A stretch of DNA of 64,000 nt from assembly GCA_008477525.1 (NCBI GenBank), contig SPDT01000003.1:3472001-3536000 (forward strand). Reading direction: 5' to 3'. Made by a program: the position numbers and the translations under genes. This document shows positions 1 to 11,713 of this stretch, one piece after another (positions within the stretch are counted from its first letter, which is position 1; the number at the start of each line of letters is the position of its first letter). The DNA comes from Hypomyces perniciosus (taxonomy: Eukaryota > Ascomycota > Sordariomycetes > Hypocreales > Hypocreaceae). Under the pieces are notes generated by a model. It was not told the DNA's origin and searched no databases. It saw only the letters and a list, made by a program, of their open reading frames with translations.

Positions 1-3000
1 ATAATAATGCATTTAAATCGCTTGGCAATAGCGTTAGCGCGGAAGAACTCTCTTTTCTTTACTATAGAAAGGTTTAGCGGGCAGGGCTGTAAAGGCTCTG
101 TCTTTAAGCGAGGGTTAAAACTATAATTAGCGAAAAACAGCAATACGCTAGTGGTTTTAAATACCGCGTTATTTACAGTAAATTCGACCAATAAAAGCCA
201 GTAGGCCTAGTTATCTTAGTAAAAGTTAATAAAAGCTTACAGGTATTATTCTATATTTATATTAATTCTCTTAGTCTAGCTATTAGTTTTAAAGTAAAAG
301 GCTAATAATTGTTTTAATATAACTTTTAATTGCTTTAAGAGTTATTCTTAAAATTTTAATATAAACTATATACTGCAGTTTAATATAATTAAGTATACTA
401 TAAAGGCAGTAAATCCTATTAATAAATATATTAGCCAGCTCTTTTATTAATAGTAAGGTAATAGGTATAAAATAATATATTTTTATAAAGCAGTAAACTA
501 TTACTAGTAAATACTTATAGGTAATATTATAGCAGCAGGATTTAGGCAGCAGTATAATATAGTCGATAAAGATATTTAACTATATGCAGAATAGGACTAG
601 TAATAGTTAAAGGAAGCCTTATAGTAAAGATCGCGAGGCTTTTGTTTTAATATATAGTTTACAGGCTTATATAAATACTTTAGTATCTCTTAAGATCCAT
701 GGCTACTAGTATATCCGGCTAATAAGGTTTAGAGTTTTAAACCTGCCTAGGTATCTGGCTAGGCCGCTTAAGTGGTTTCTAAATAGGATTTGTATATAAA
801 GCTTATTATTAGGGGGAATAAAAAGCTGCTTTTAATAGTAAATTCTATTATTTATTATTTGGCAGTTGTTTATTGTAATCCAGAGTTTTCTGCAAAGCTA
901 TTTTAGCTATTAGCGGATATTGGGGTCTTAAAGTACAGTTACTATTTCTCTCGCTATAGTATTTCGTTTATACGCCGCTGCGATCAGGTTATCGATTAGT
1001 CTGTCTTCTGCCAGTGTTATTATAGCTATAAAGGCGGCCTTTACAGACAGTTTAATATTTAATAAGACTTCTTTTTAGAATATCGCCTAAGCTTTAAGGC
1101 TAAAAGAACTCTGCGGGAGGATAATGCGTTGCCTGTTTTTAATTTAATTATTAAAGGGGTCTAATTTCGCAGGCCTGTCTTCTACTTTTTTACTTAAAGT
1201 GTTAGGCTTTATAGCCTTAAAGCCAGGTTAGTAGATAATATAAAAGTTAAAGCTAGAGAGGAATTTAAATTATTAGACTTACTGCTAGTTTAAGGCTTTT
1301 ATTAAGGTAAAGTATTTAAGGTTCTTATAGTCTATAATAACATTAAACTCTTATAAGCTTTATAATTCTAGGCGCTACTCTTTTATTACTTTAATAATAG
1401 CTAGGAGTTTTTTATTATAGATTTTATAGTTGTATTCTTAGGCGTTATACTTTACAGAAAAAAATATAACAGGGTATAAAATACCCTTTTTGTTATACTG
1501 TAATAAGATACCGCTTAATGCCTAGTTAAAGGCATTAATCTTAAAGACTATTTATTTATTATAGTTAAAGAGGGCTAGGACTAAGGCTGATTTAAAGGTA
1601 TATTTAATTAGGTTAAAGGCTTTCTATTATTTCTCTCTTTAAGTATATAGTCAGTCTTTTTTTAAAAGCTTATTTAATAGTGCAGCTATTTTAAAGTATT
1701 TTTAAATAAAATGGCAATAGAAATTTATAAAGTTAAAAAACTTTTATAAGTCTTTTACTCCTTTAAATAGTTGCTAGTTTAATATAGCCTTAACTTTTTC
1801 GGGATCTATTTCTAGTCCTTTTAAAGTAATAATTAAGTTAAAGTATTTTATCTTTATTGTCTTAAACTTGCATTTAGTAATATTAATTTAAAGGCCAGTA
1901 TTTTAAAGGCAGGCTACTATTTTGCGTATATATTTTTAGTACTTTTTTTAATATAATAAATATATAAAGATATTGTTAAGGTATATTGTATAAATGCAGT
2001 TAAAGAGGTTATAGAGAGTATAGTTAATATAATATTAGAATATAGTAGGCGTATTATAGAGGCTAAAAGGTATAACTAACGTCTTAAAAAGGCTAAACCT
2101 TATAATAAACGCCGTTTTCTATATATCCCCTTTAGCAATATAAAGGTTATTAAATGCAGCAATAATATTAAGTTTTATATATACCTTTATATAGCTTAAG
2201 GTATTAAGGGTTTCCTGGATTAATAGCAGTAGGTATTAATTCTTAATAGTAATATTATTTAACTTTTAGTAATCTTAATAGATATAGACGCTGCCTCTTG
2301 GTTTTACGGCTAGGAGGAGGGGAGTGGCGTATTATACTCGCGATTTGCAGATAAATCCTTTCACTAAGTTATTATCTAACTATTTTCTTATTACCTGCAG
2401 TTTATTGAGTGAAAATAGCGTATTCTTTTAATATAGTAAGTCTTTTCTTAGCAGTATCTCGATTTTATAGTCTTAAACTTATTATAAAGAAAGCTTATTT
2501 ACTGTCTTTAGTAGGAAGGCGTTATATAAATTGTATAGCTAGGATAGCAGTTTTTTCAGGATATCCAGCTTACTAAGCTTAGGTTTTCCTGCTATAAATT
2601 TCTTAATATTGGCAGCTATAATTTTTCTTAATTATACTAGGGAGTAGTATTTATTAATAAAGTTATATATTTCTTTAAATAATACTATTTTTGCTTTAAT
2701 ATAGTTTCCCTGTCTTATAAGTATTTATTAGAAAAACTTATCTAGGAGTTTTAATAAAGTAATAGGTATTAGTTCTTTAGTTTTAATAGCTTAATTAATT
2801 TCCTTTTAAGTTACTTTTATTGCGCGGATATATAATTATCGATAAAAAGTAATAAAGTTTATAGCTGCCACTATTTATATATCTGCTATATTTAAGTATA
2901 TTTCCTAATCTTAAAGTTTAGTTTAGTTTTGCAGAAGTAATATATTAAAAAGTAATAGTAATAGCTTTAATAAAGGTTTCCCTTTTTATTATTAACTGCA

Positions 3001-5170
3001 GATTACAGGAGTAGGTAATAGCTTTATATATATTTAATTTAGGATTATTTATACTTATATTTCTTTATTATTAGTTTTACTATACCTATAGGTTATATAG
3101 TAATCTCGGTTTAGCATTAAAGTTTATAAAATATACAGTTTAAAGGCCCCCTCTTTAATTAAGTTATAGTTTATTTCTTTTAAGGTATTCTTAATTAATA
3201 GTTACTAGTATAATATAGTTTTTTATTTAGTTAAGTTAAGCTCTGCTTTATCTAAGGCGTCTTTAATTATTGGTTACTGGTAATATATACTTTCTATATT
3301 AGCTTTAATAAAGTTATTTTTTATTTTAACTGCTATTAAAACTTATATAAGGCCAGCTATACTTTTTAAAAGATAGTAATTATAATAGTAATAGGATTTA
3401 AAGGTAATAGTTAACTCTTTTTAGTTAATATTAAGGTTATATTTTCTTAGCTATAAAAGGCTAAGGATTATAGGTATATTATTAGGGATATTTATAATAA
3501 AAAAGAGGTAGAGTTTTTTATAAAAGCCGATTACAGTTTATATAATAAAAAAGTCTAAAATTTTATTGGCTATACTCCTATTAGCGAGTAAAAGATTCTT
3601 AGTAAATAGCAGTTATTAGGTAGTAATACTAAATCGCTTAATAAAAGTGCAGCTAGTAAAAGCCTAGGATATATAGCCGCTATCTATTAAAGCTTTTATA
3701 TTAATATAGATATTATATACGAGGAATAGTATAGTTTATATTAAAAGGGATTTACTATTTATTAATTTAAGTTTAAAGGGTTTTCGACTAAAAAGATAAT
3801 AGTAGATTTATTTTAGGATAATAGTCTTGTTTATAGTTAACCTTTATTTATAACTTTTAGCAGAGGTTAATCTTTTCTTTAGTTTGCGAGTTAGGTTTAG
3901 GTTCCTGATAGGTAGGGCTGGCTAAACTAGGGTAGACTGAAAGTTAATAGGGCAGCGTTACTGTTATTGTTTTTATTAATGCTTAAAAAGGGTATATTAT
4001 TTAGGGCCTGGATTTATAGGTTATTTAAGCGTTACAGGTAATATTAGCGCGCTATTAGGGTTTAGTTATTATACTTTACTAGGCTATTTTATTATTAGCT
4101 TTAAAGTACTGTTAGGTTAAGGCGTGGCTAGTATAGCTAAACTTAGCGATTTTGATTTTATATCTAGTATAAATTGCCTTAGCGTATATTAAACTGCTTT
4201 TTTTTATTGTATTTATTAAGGCTATAGCCTGCTTTTTTGCAGTAAAAGTAGAGTCCTTTAATAATATATTCCTTGCGAGAGACTTAAAGGTAAGGTAGTA
4301 GGGTATATATAGTATTTAGCTGCATTAGGTTACTGGCTGGCGCTAAGGCAGCGGCTTGGTTGTTTTGCTGGTGTTAGTGATATTGCTGTTAGTGCTAATG
4401 CTGCTATTGTTAATAGCCTTGTTAACGCTGGCCTGTTTAGGCAGCGCAGAGGGCGTTATAGTAGGCGCCTTCCTAAAGCCTATTATAGATAGTCTGGTAG
4501 AGTTAGTACTATTTGGTAAAGTTAGACTTATCTAGCTTAGTTATTTAGGTCTTTATAGTATTGGCAAGCTCCTGAGAGACCTTTATTTTTAAGGCCTTTA
4601 CTATCTGCTTAGCGGTTTTGCTGCATTTACTGCCTAGTATAGACAACTCTATTATAAAATTCTAAAAAGGCTTATTTAATATATACAGGTTATTAAAAGA
4701 CTGTAATGCCTTTTAGGAAAGGTTAATTATTTTATATTATTTATTAAGATCAGTAAAAAGTACTGTATTAGTCTTTTAATGCTATTAAGCGGGGTTATTA
4801 AAACTTTTAATAATAGTATTAAAGTTTTTTTATTATAGTTAATATATATCTCCTTTTAAAAAACCTATAATATATAGGATTTTTTTAAGTTTAGTTAAGA
4901 AGATTAATTAATTGCCTATAAAAGTAATATTAATCTAAAAACGCTAATTAATATATTTTTATTAATGTTTAGTAATATTTTTCTATTTACTATTAAATTA
5001 CTTAAAGTCTTTAGTCTAGCGGCAGCTAAATAAGTTATTATTTTTAAGGCTTAGTAGTAAGGCTGTATTTAAGGCTTTAACCTAGGCCTTAATTTATACT
5101 TTAAGGTTTTAATTTTCGGCTGCCTACTTTAAGATTTTCTATTTAAAGGTTTATTTTCGTTTTTCTTATT
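1..5170 (-). mobile_element. RIP-degraded Ty3/Gypsy LTR retrotransposon, internal region, left end beyond the window
   Basis: AT-rich, TA-dominated DNA with no long reading frame, but the minus strand still shows an ordered Gypsy polyprotein peppered with stops. In order of transcription: a gag zinc knuckle near 4255-4195, where the expected Cys/His ligand positions read Tyr; a reverse-transcriptase stretch near 2331-2254 ending in DY*KLNN; its active site near 1983-1969 read as YLNN instead of YxDD; an RNase H block at 1472-1311 (FFS...YNYKIYNKKLLAIIK, then DYKNLKYF); a linker at 1140-1109 (GNALSSRR); and an integrase-like stretch at about 720-370, less certain. Cys/His to Tyr, Asp to Asn and Trp to stop are the changes expected from RIP. 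The gag-RT-RNase H-integrase order is that of Ty3/Gypsy. The element cannot be active. Boundaries are approximate and the left end is cut by the window. Confidence 0.85.
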
Positions 5171-6190
5171 AAGCTAGGCCCTTCTCGATTGCTTGGCCAA
5201 GGAGATGGAATTGGTGATGAAGATCGTTGTCCTTAACGATCGCGTTTATTAGATGCATATAGTCGCCATTAACGCTAGATTTTTACAGGGTTTCGAGGAG
5301 AAAAGGGAAAGGCGCAAGCTCTGTGGCTAGGACTGTGGTCCATTAGGCTAGGTTAGGCTGCAGGGCAAGGTTTAGGGCATCTATGTTCATCTCGCTTATA
5401 ATTGGTTTCCCACGGATACAGGGTTCAAGGGATAAGGGCTAGGCCGTGGAGGCGTTATTGTAGGTTCGGGAATGAAGGGGGATTTGGGGGGAATTCGTAA
5501 TCGGTTAGGTATATGCCTCGCGACGGCGCAGCCAAGTTGAGGGACGGCATAAACTATCACGGCACGGAAGGGCAGGTCAGGGCAAATATCGTTGTTGTGC
5601 CGTGGAGAGCGAGAAAGCCCTGAGGCTCTACGGAAAGCTATAGCTAGGAACGCGTTAGGGCCTGGTCACGTGACCGGGGCTCACGTGACAGGGCATCAAC
5701 ATCGCGTCACGGTCGGTGCCGTGACAGCTATTATATAGATCCTAGTTATAAAGGGATTTTAAAGGGTTACAAAGTATATAATTTAAAGTAGGGTTATAAA
5801 AGGAAATACTGGCTGGAAAAATCCTGGTTTTTCTGAAATATATATTTGTATTTAGAGAGATATTTAATATAGGCTCCGGCCTATACTGCGGCTTTTACTG
5901 CGCCTTTTAACCCGCTAACGGGAGTTGGGCTTGACTGTCACGACCCGACCATGTCGAAGACCTGGTCACGGGATCACGGTAGAGCGTCGGAGCCTTCGGC
6001 CAATCATCGATAGATCGCGGGTACAAGCGCGATCCCATAAGAAGGATCAACCCGGATCGTCACATTGACGACCTTGCCCTTGAGGCTATAAAATCCTAGA
6101 TAGTGGTCAGATACTAGCCTAAGACGTCCATTTGCCCTACTGGGATTAGTGGCCTTTGCCATAGGACGTTAATTGCACATCATTATCATC
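5171..6190. other. Transition zone between RIPed element and unique DNA, possible LTR
   Basis: Base composition rises towards normal here with no coding frame. It holds a perfect 12-bp palindrome centred on CACGTG (5664-5675), a second TCACGTGA at 5681-5688 and further GTCACG copies. TGTCACGACC begins at 5936, and a TGT...ACA-bounded stretch could run to about 6179 with a TATAAA near 6086-6092. TG...CA ends suggest an LTR, either a solo LTR or the flank of the Gypsy element. No second copy is visible in the window, no clear primer-binding site was found, and the TATA box points right while the element reads left, so this is an uncertain call. Confidence 0.3.
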
Positions 6191-6194
6191 ATCA

Positions 6195-6553
6195 TCATCG
6201 GGCGTATATATTTTCATTGTATATACTCTTCAGTCTTTGAAATTCGATAAAGACTTGTTGTAATGAGTCTGAGGGCATGCCCTCTAGACAGTGTATTGCA
6301 GCTGTATTATCCAGGCAAATAATAATATCCCCTGTGTTGTTGTTGGCTAGAGCAGCTTTGAGCCCTTCTAAGGCCCCAACCGCCTCGCCGTCGAACACTT
6401 CTACTGGGCCGAGTCGGCCATATCCCGTCAAGACTTCTTTGCCGTCTCGCCATACAGAGAAGCCATAGCCAACGGCTCCTGTGGCGAGGCGTGAGCCGTC
6501 TGAGAATACTATTGTGTCCCAAGGGGCCACTGACCTTTCATTACAGTGATATC
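6195..6553 (-). pseudogene. RNase H domain fragment of a LINE-type retrotransposon
   Basis: The minus-strand frame from about 6553 to the stop at 6195 reads an RNase H fold: VFSDGSRLATGAVGYGFSV, then VFDGEAVGALEGLKAAL, then IICLDNTAAIHCLEG. The DGS, E and D positions are those of the RNase H catalytic acidic residues. This version of RNase H follows the reverse transcriptase in fungal Tad-like LINE elements. The frame has no ATG, is blocked upstream by an in-frame stop, and is only about 115 residues long, so it is a detached 3' fragment. Unlike its left neighbour it is not AT-mutated, so it arrived later or escaped RIP. A short CAT-trinucleotide run (about 6179-6199) sits at its 3' edge. Confidence 0.65.
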
Positions 6554-7535
6554 AAGGCTTTATCGTTCAGGGTACCTAAAGCGGACTTTAGGCGGACTTT
6601 TTACCTCAATGCCGCGGGCTTTTCCCAACGGCGGGCATTTTCGCCCGCGGCGATATGTATTGAGTTTGAGAAACGAAACACCGCATCGATTCATAATACA
6701 GTCGCAGTACTAACCTTCTACTAGCAGGCGTGTCTCGTCGATTAGTGGTCAGTTTCAAATAATGAAAAACATGATTGGCAGTGCGGTCTTTAACAATTCT
6801 CCGCTTGTCCTACCACACAGTAAACATGGAAACGCAAGATATCATAATACCGCAGTCCGATCAAGCCGGTCCTCTTCACCACTCCAATTACACTGTCTAT
6901 CTTGACTCAAGAGTATGGATCAAGTTGAGAGACTAGTGTTGCCGATACCAGCTCGGGGGAGCGATAATCATACACTTCAGCCCGTGAATGTCGTTATTTG
7001 CCCCTAACATACCCTGCTCAACTAAGAATACTACTCCGTATACCCACCGAGCATCAATATTCTATATGATTGGCTCTATAGTGTCTGTGGACTCCACGTA
7101 TTGTCGTATGGGATGCGTGCCAAGGCATTTAGTCACGAGAGGGGATCTAGATTTCCAAACATGAGATCTGGCTAAACCAGGTAGCCGAGGCTTATCAACA
7201 GATGGAACCGAAAAATAGCTATACCTTTTCTTCGAAGTCAACGTAGTGTGGTTCTACGGGGTTTTGCATTTGTCAGGAAGTCCGCCGCCGCCGAGATTGT
7301 ACGAGACCACAAGTACGTTCCAAGATATAAAAGGACTGAGATATCCTGTAAGAAGGAAGATAATCTGATACAAAACATTCTCTTTCATCACCAACACAGT
7401 CATCGTCTGTATGTATTACGACATCCGAAGCACAAACAGACCAGCACTCCCTATCAGATCGTTGCACGACGTTCTGCTAACCATTTCTACTTGTAGCTTT
7501 AGATCACTCCAGCCTGCAGCAACTTCCACTCCACA
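6554..7535. other. Intergenic, upstream region of the reductase gene
   Basis: About 1 kb without a supported gene. Short frames on both strands have no recognisable protein features. A TACTCCGTA motif lies at about 7032-7040. The stretch before 7536 is presumed to hold the promoter and 5' leader of the following gene; no clear TATA box stands out. The start context is CCACAATGTC, a reasonable fungal initiation site. Confidence 0.5.
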
Positions 7536-8585
7536 ATGTCTGGCAAGTTGGTCCTCATCACCGGTGTGACAGGTCACATCGGCTTTCACGTCCTCACTTA
7601 CGCTCTGGATGCTGGTTACCACGTCCGTGCTGCCTTGAGAAGTGAGCAGAAGGCCAAGTCGATCCTTGAATCTGGACCTTTGAAATCTCGGAAAACGGCG
7701 AGCTCTCACTTGACCTTTACTATTGTGCCGGATCTAACAGTCACCGGCGCCTACGATGAAGCTGTGAAGGGTGTTGAATACATTATTCACATCGCCTCCC
7801 CTCTTGCATCTGCTGATATGAGTCCCGACCTATTCCAGACTGTCGTCATCGATCCTGCTGTCAAGGGATCTTTGGGAATCTTGGAATCAGCTCACATGTC
7901 ACCTGGAATCCGACGAATCGTCATCACGTCGTCCACGGCGGCTATTGGCACGTTTCAAGACTTATTACAGGGCAGTGACAAAATCTTCACAGCCGAGAGC
8001 AGGGCTCCAACTCCCGACGCCTCCGGTCTTCACAACCCCCTCCAGGCTTACATAGTTTCTAAGACGGCAGCTTTGAACGAAGCAGAGAAGTGGATAGAGC
8101 AAAAGAAACCCGTCTTTGACGTGATTCACCTCCACCCACCCTACACGTTCGGTCGAGACCAGCTGCAGACTTCCCGTCAACATTTGGCAACCAAAGGCTC
8201 TAATCAACACGTCATCAAACCAGTCATCGGTCTGGCCATCCCCTACGCAATCTCTAATGCTACTGTCCATGTGGACGACGTAGCGCGCGTCCATGTTGAC
8301 GCGCTGTCGCCAAATATCCCCGGCAACACAAGCTACATCTTGGCCTCCAACAACACCGACACATTCATCGGAAGCGATTTCAGCAAGTTGACTAAGATCG
8401 TGGGAAAGCATTTCCCAGAGGCCGTGGCCTCGGGTGTCCTGCCAAATAATGGAAACCAGCCATGTTTTAGTTTCAAGCTTGACGTTCGGAAGACGGAGAA
8501 GACCTTTGGGTTTACCCATTTGTCCTTTGAACAGCAGGTTAAGGATACAATTAGTCATTATCTTGAGCTTGAAGCCGAGTCTTGA
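7536..8585 (+). CDS. NAD(P)-dependent epimerase/dehydratase-family reductase (extended SDR, GRE2/DFR-like)
   Basis: Single-exon gene for 349 residues. The N-terminal Rossmann motif GVTGHIG (residues 10-16) follows a hydrophobic beta strand. ITSS (130-133) supplies the candidate active-site Ser, and Y172-I-V-S-K176 is the catalytic YxxxK. HPPYTFG and VHVDDVARVHV are typical of the dihydroflavonol-4-reductase / methylglyoxal-reductase (GRE2-like) branch of extended short-chain dehydrogenases, which use NADPH to reduce carbonyls. Length matches the family. No signal peptide or membrane segment is visible, so a soluble cytosolic enzyme is expected. The substrate cannot be read. It is convergent with the glutamine synthetase downstream. 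A role in reducing an NRPS-released aldehyde is possible but speculative, since it lies more than 11 kb from the NRPS with several genes between. Confidence 0.88.
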   Translation: MSGKLVLITGVTGHIGFHVLTYALDAGYHVRAALRSEQKAKSILESGPLKSRKTASSHLTFTIVPDLTVTGAYDEAVKGVEYIIHIASPLASADMSPDLFQTVVIDPAVKGSLGILESAHMSPGIRRIVITSSTAAIGTFQDLLQGSDKIFTAESRAPTPDASGLHNPLQAYIVSKTAALNEAEKWIEQKKPVFDVIHLHPPYTFGRDQLQTSRQHLATKGSNQHVIKPVIGLAIPYAISNATVHVDDVARVHVDALSPNIPGNTSYILASNNTDTFIGSDFSKLTKIVGKHFPEAVASGVLPNNGNQPCFSFKLDVRKTEKTFGFTHLSFEQQVKDTISHYLELEAES

Positions 8586-9297
8586 TATTATATTGATGTC
8601 TGGTCTCGGAATGGTTAGGGCGATGCTGAGTTGGGAGATGGGTCAAATGATGTAAAGCGCAATAAATCTCAAGATTGCTGTTTTATAGCTCCTTGGCCCA
8701 GGATTTGCTGGATCAACGATATAGGCGATTTTGCCAGTAAATGTATTCCTATCTCTGAGAATTGTTCTAGAGCTTCAATCTTTCTATATTATCGACAGGA
8801 TGAAAATACATTCTTGTTGTGCATTAGGAGTTCAGATACAGGGTATTCCCATGTATTGGCCATCACTTTTACAATGCTAACTACGACAGCAAAAACCCTG
8901 AATACTAGAAGAAGTGACCATCAGTCTATAGCATACATAGTATATGTAGCATATCTTTTATTGCTTCTCACCTCCTTGCTCGGTCACTTGCCAAACCCCA
9001 TACCCTCTGGGGAAAACAGGACATGCAACTCAACCGCCGCTCATTTATGAACATTTACGCATAACTAGGGCCAGAGACTTGGGATAATCACAGTGTACTC
9101 CGTACTTGAGTTTGAGACCCATTCGTCATTTAGTCCACCCTATCTGCAAGAATGAGGGGTACGACGTAGATTGCTTTAAAGTCTATAGAACATATTGTAA
9201 ACGCCCATCACAAAATTCGATGCCATACGCCATAACCACATGCTCTGGTGGTTGCCCCCCCAGCTCCTTTAACAATTTTTAATTTTTTTGTACAAGC
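8586..9297. other. Convergent intergenic region (3' ends of reductase and glutamine synthetase)
   Basis: About 0.7 kb between two tail-to-tail genes, expected to hold both 3' untranslated regions. A plus-strand open frame of 139 codons (8631-9050) has no domain-like features and low-complexity hydrophobic runs, so I do not call it. A perfect TACTCCGTAC motif is at 9096-9105. A T-rich stretch just right of 9270 lies past the stop of the glutamine synthetase. Confidence 0.5.
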
Positions 9298-10916
9298 CTA
9301 GATCTTGCCGAAGATCGAGGTCATGAGGATCTTGGTGACACGGTAAGGGTCAGCATTAGAAGCAGGTCGGCGGTCCTCGAAGTAACCACAGCCCCTGGCG
9401 GCAGTCTCCCGAGGGATACGGACGGAGGTACCACGGTTAGCGACGCCCCAGGTGAACTTCTCGATCGAGCCGGTCTCGCAGTCACCAGTGAGACGGAGAT
9501 CGTTGTCCTCGCCATACTCCTTGATGCAGTCAACGTGGTGGGGCTCTAGCCTCTTGAGGGCATCCTCAATGTGCTTCATGCCACCCTCCTCACGCATCTC
9601 CTTGGTGGAGAAGTTGGAGTGCAGGCCGCTGCCGTTCCAGGCACCGCGGATAGGCTTAGGGTGCAGAGAGACCCTGACACCAAAGTCTTCAGCAACGCGA
9701 GCCAGGAAGAATCGAGCACACCAAAGCTGGTCACCCACTAAATTGCAGTCAGCAACAAGTACAACATCATCGGCGATTAGTGAAGAAACTCACTCTGAAT
9801 GCCCTCACAAGGACCAACTTGGAATTCCCACTGAGCGCTCCTGCAACAAGAGTCAGAGATTGATCGCTAGATAGAATGAGTACTGAAAACCTACAAGACC
9901 TCGGCGTTGGTACCGGAGATGTTGATACCAGCATCTAGTGTCGGTGTTAGAGTGTATTGCCAACATTACTTTTGCGAGAAGGGGCACTTACAAAGACAGG
10001 CCTTGTAGTGGGCCTCGACAACGTCACGCAGGACGACCTTGCCGGCGCCGACACCGCAGTAGTAGGGGCCCTGGGGAGCAGGGAAACCACCAGCGGGCCA
10101 GCCATAAGGCCGCTCGTCATGGTCAAGGAAAGTGTATTCCTGCTCGAGACCGAACCAAGGCTCGTGGTCGGCATACGCCTCCATCACCTTGGCGCACTCA
10201 TGGCGGTAGTTGTACTTGTTGGGAGTGCCATCGGCGTTCCAGCACTCAGCCAGAACGATGATGTTAGGAGATCCCCGGAAGGGATCGGGGAAGACGGCGC
10301 AAGGGCGGAGATAGACGTCAGAGTCGTGGCCAGGGGCCTGCTCAGTGGAAGAGCCGTCGAAGTTCCAGACGGGGAGATCTTCGGGCTTGTACTCCTGCTC
10401 GGGGAGAGTCTGTCACAGCCAAAATTAGCAAATCCGATCGACGATCACTGTGTCGTACGGTACAAGTCGCCAAATGTTAACACCAGCGTGCCGTCAATAT
10501 TCCGTCATTGTGCTGCTAATTTGGTGATAGGCCGAGGGGTTTCTATTTTTGGACGTGGCGGGTGCAGCAGCCAAGCCACATGTGTGGCTCAGAGCGTCCA
10601 AACCAGAGCCACCGACTGGCTCATTCTCCCGGATGTAGCCGACGTGGTGATGCTTGCAGCGATGGCGCCCCAGTTGCCAGAAGTGGCAAATTGGCGGAAC
10701 AAGTCGGCATATGATACGGCTTATGCAGGTGGCGATTGTGACGATACGGGGGGATAGAGGTGAACTCACTCTGGACTTGGATCGAGTCTCGCCAACGGCG
10801 TCAATCCAGATGTACTCGGCCATGATCTTGCCCTTCTGTTCGAGCTTGAGGTATTTGTTAAGCTGTGAGCCAAGGTCAGCATCATCGTGTGCGCCATTCT
10901 CGGGTGGTGTGGGCAT
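9298..10916 (-). CDS. Glutamine synthetase (type II, eukaryotic), five exons, divergent paralogue-like
   Basis: ATP-dependent ligation of ammonia to glutamate to give glutamine in the cytosol. Exons on the minus strand: 10916-10770, 10409-9992, 9934-9895, 9840-9794, 9737-9298. Joined length is 1,092 nt, giving 363 residues, the usual size. All four introns have GT...AG ends, and three small ones (54-57 nt) carry CTGAC or CTAAC branch-like sites; the first is unusually long at 360 nt. Family motifs read: [113 protein letters not shown]. Oddities: the usual HET after LTG reads CET, PIPGxWNGAG reads [10 protein letters not shown], and other normally constant positions are Cys. The start is uncertain: ATG at 10916 is in frame, but a CTGAC...CACAG acceptor at 10863 suggests that exon 1 may instead lie further upstream. 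Glutamine demand of the nearby NRPS is a possible but unproven link. Confidence 0.9.
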
Positions 10917-11713
10917 CCGGTCGTACAGTCTCCGTTCGGGAGGAGAGGACTTCACGCGTGGCCTGAAGAACACTTCGAGTTAGCTGGACTGTCACAGGTC
11001 GGTCTGCTTCCCAATTGGGCAGTGGGAAGGGATGCGATGTGGTGTACGCACCATGTTTGCGGTGTTTTGTGCACGAGGCGACGACTGTAAGAGGAGATGC
11101 GAAGAGGAAGATGATCGAAACAGGCAAGTCGCACTGAAAGTCGAGTTTGAAGCTGGGTATCAAGGGAAGCTGATGAATGCAAAATAAACAGAGTATCAAG
11201 AGAAACGAGATTAAGGCTCGGGGCGCAGAGGGTTTATGTCTTCCCGTCGGCAATGGGAGTCTGTATCGAGGGGTGACCCCATCAATGTCGACAAGTACAT
11301 ACAAGTATAAAGTATTGATAAGGGTAGATAAAGCGGCGCAGGTGTGTGGAGCGCACGGATAATGGGGCCAAAATGTTAAACATGTGGCTGTTGCTGGGCT
11401 TGACGCGACTTGCTGGAGTGTGTTCTCGATTCCGACTGGACGCAGACGAAGGCGCTGCTCATTGATTTGTGTCATAGCCCCCAAAATCGATCCGGCCCCT
11501 CGCCACTCTCACCCTGAGTTATCCACCTTCGTTTGTATTCATTGCAAGTACGGAGTACCTTTGGCTACGCATTCAGCCGATAGCTGGGCCAATGGTCCTG
11601 CGTCAATTGTAAGCGTACCAGGCCGAGTACACAGTACATACTACTCATGGCTTGCGATGCTAACTGGGGTGACGGTCATCCGCTCGGGATATACGCACAG
11701 CTCATACGAAGTA

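Noticed and set aside
8631..9050. Plus-strand 139-codon open frame downstream of the reductase
   Set aside because: No recognisable motif, odd composition, no convincing start, and it lies in a convergent 3' region.
9957..10757. Plus-strand 266-codon open frame opposite the glutamine synthetase
   Set aside because: It is antisense to the well-supported exons and first long intron of the glutamine synthetase and shows no family motif.
10882..11484. Minus-strand 200-codon frame upstream of the glutamine synthetase
   Set aside because: It is in a different frame from the enzyme, has no motif, and likely covers promoter and leader DNA.
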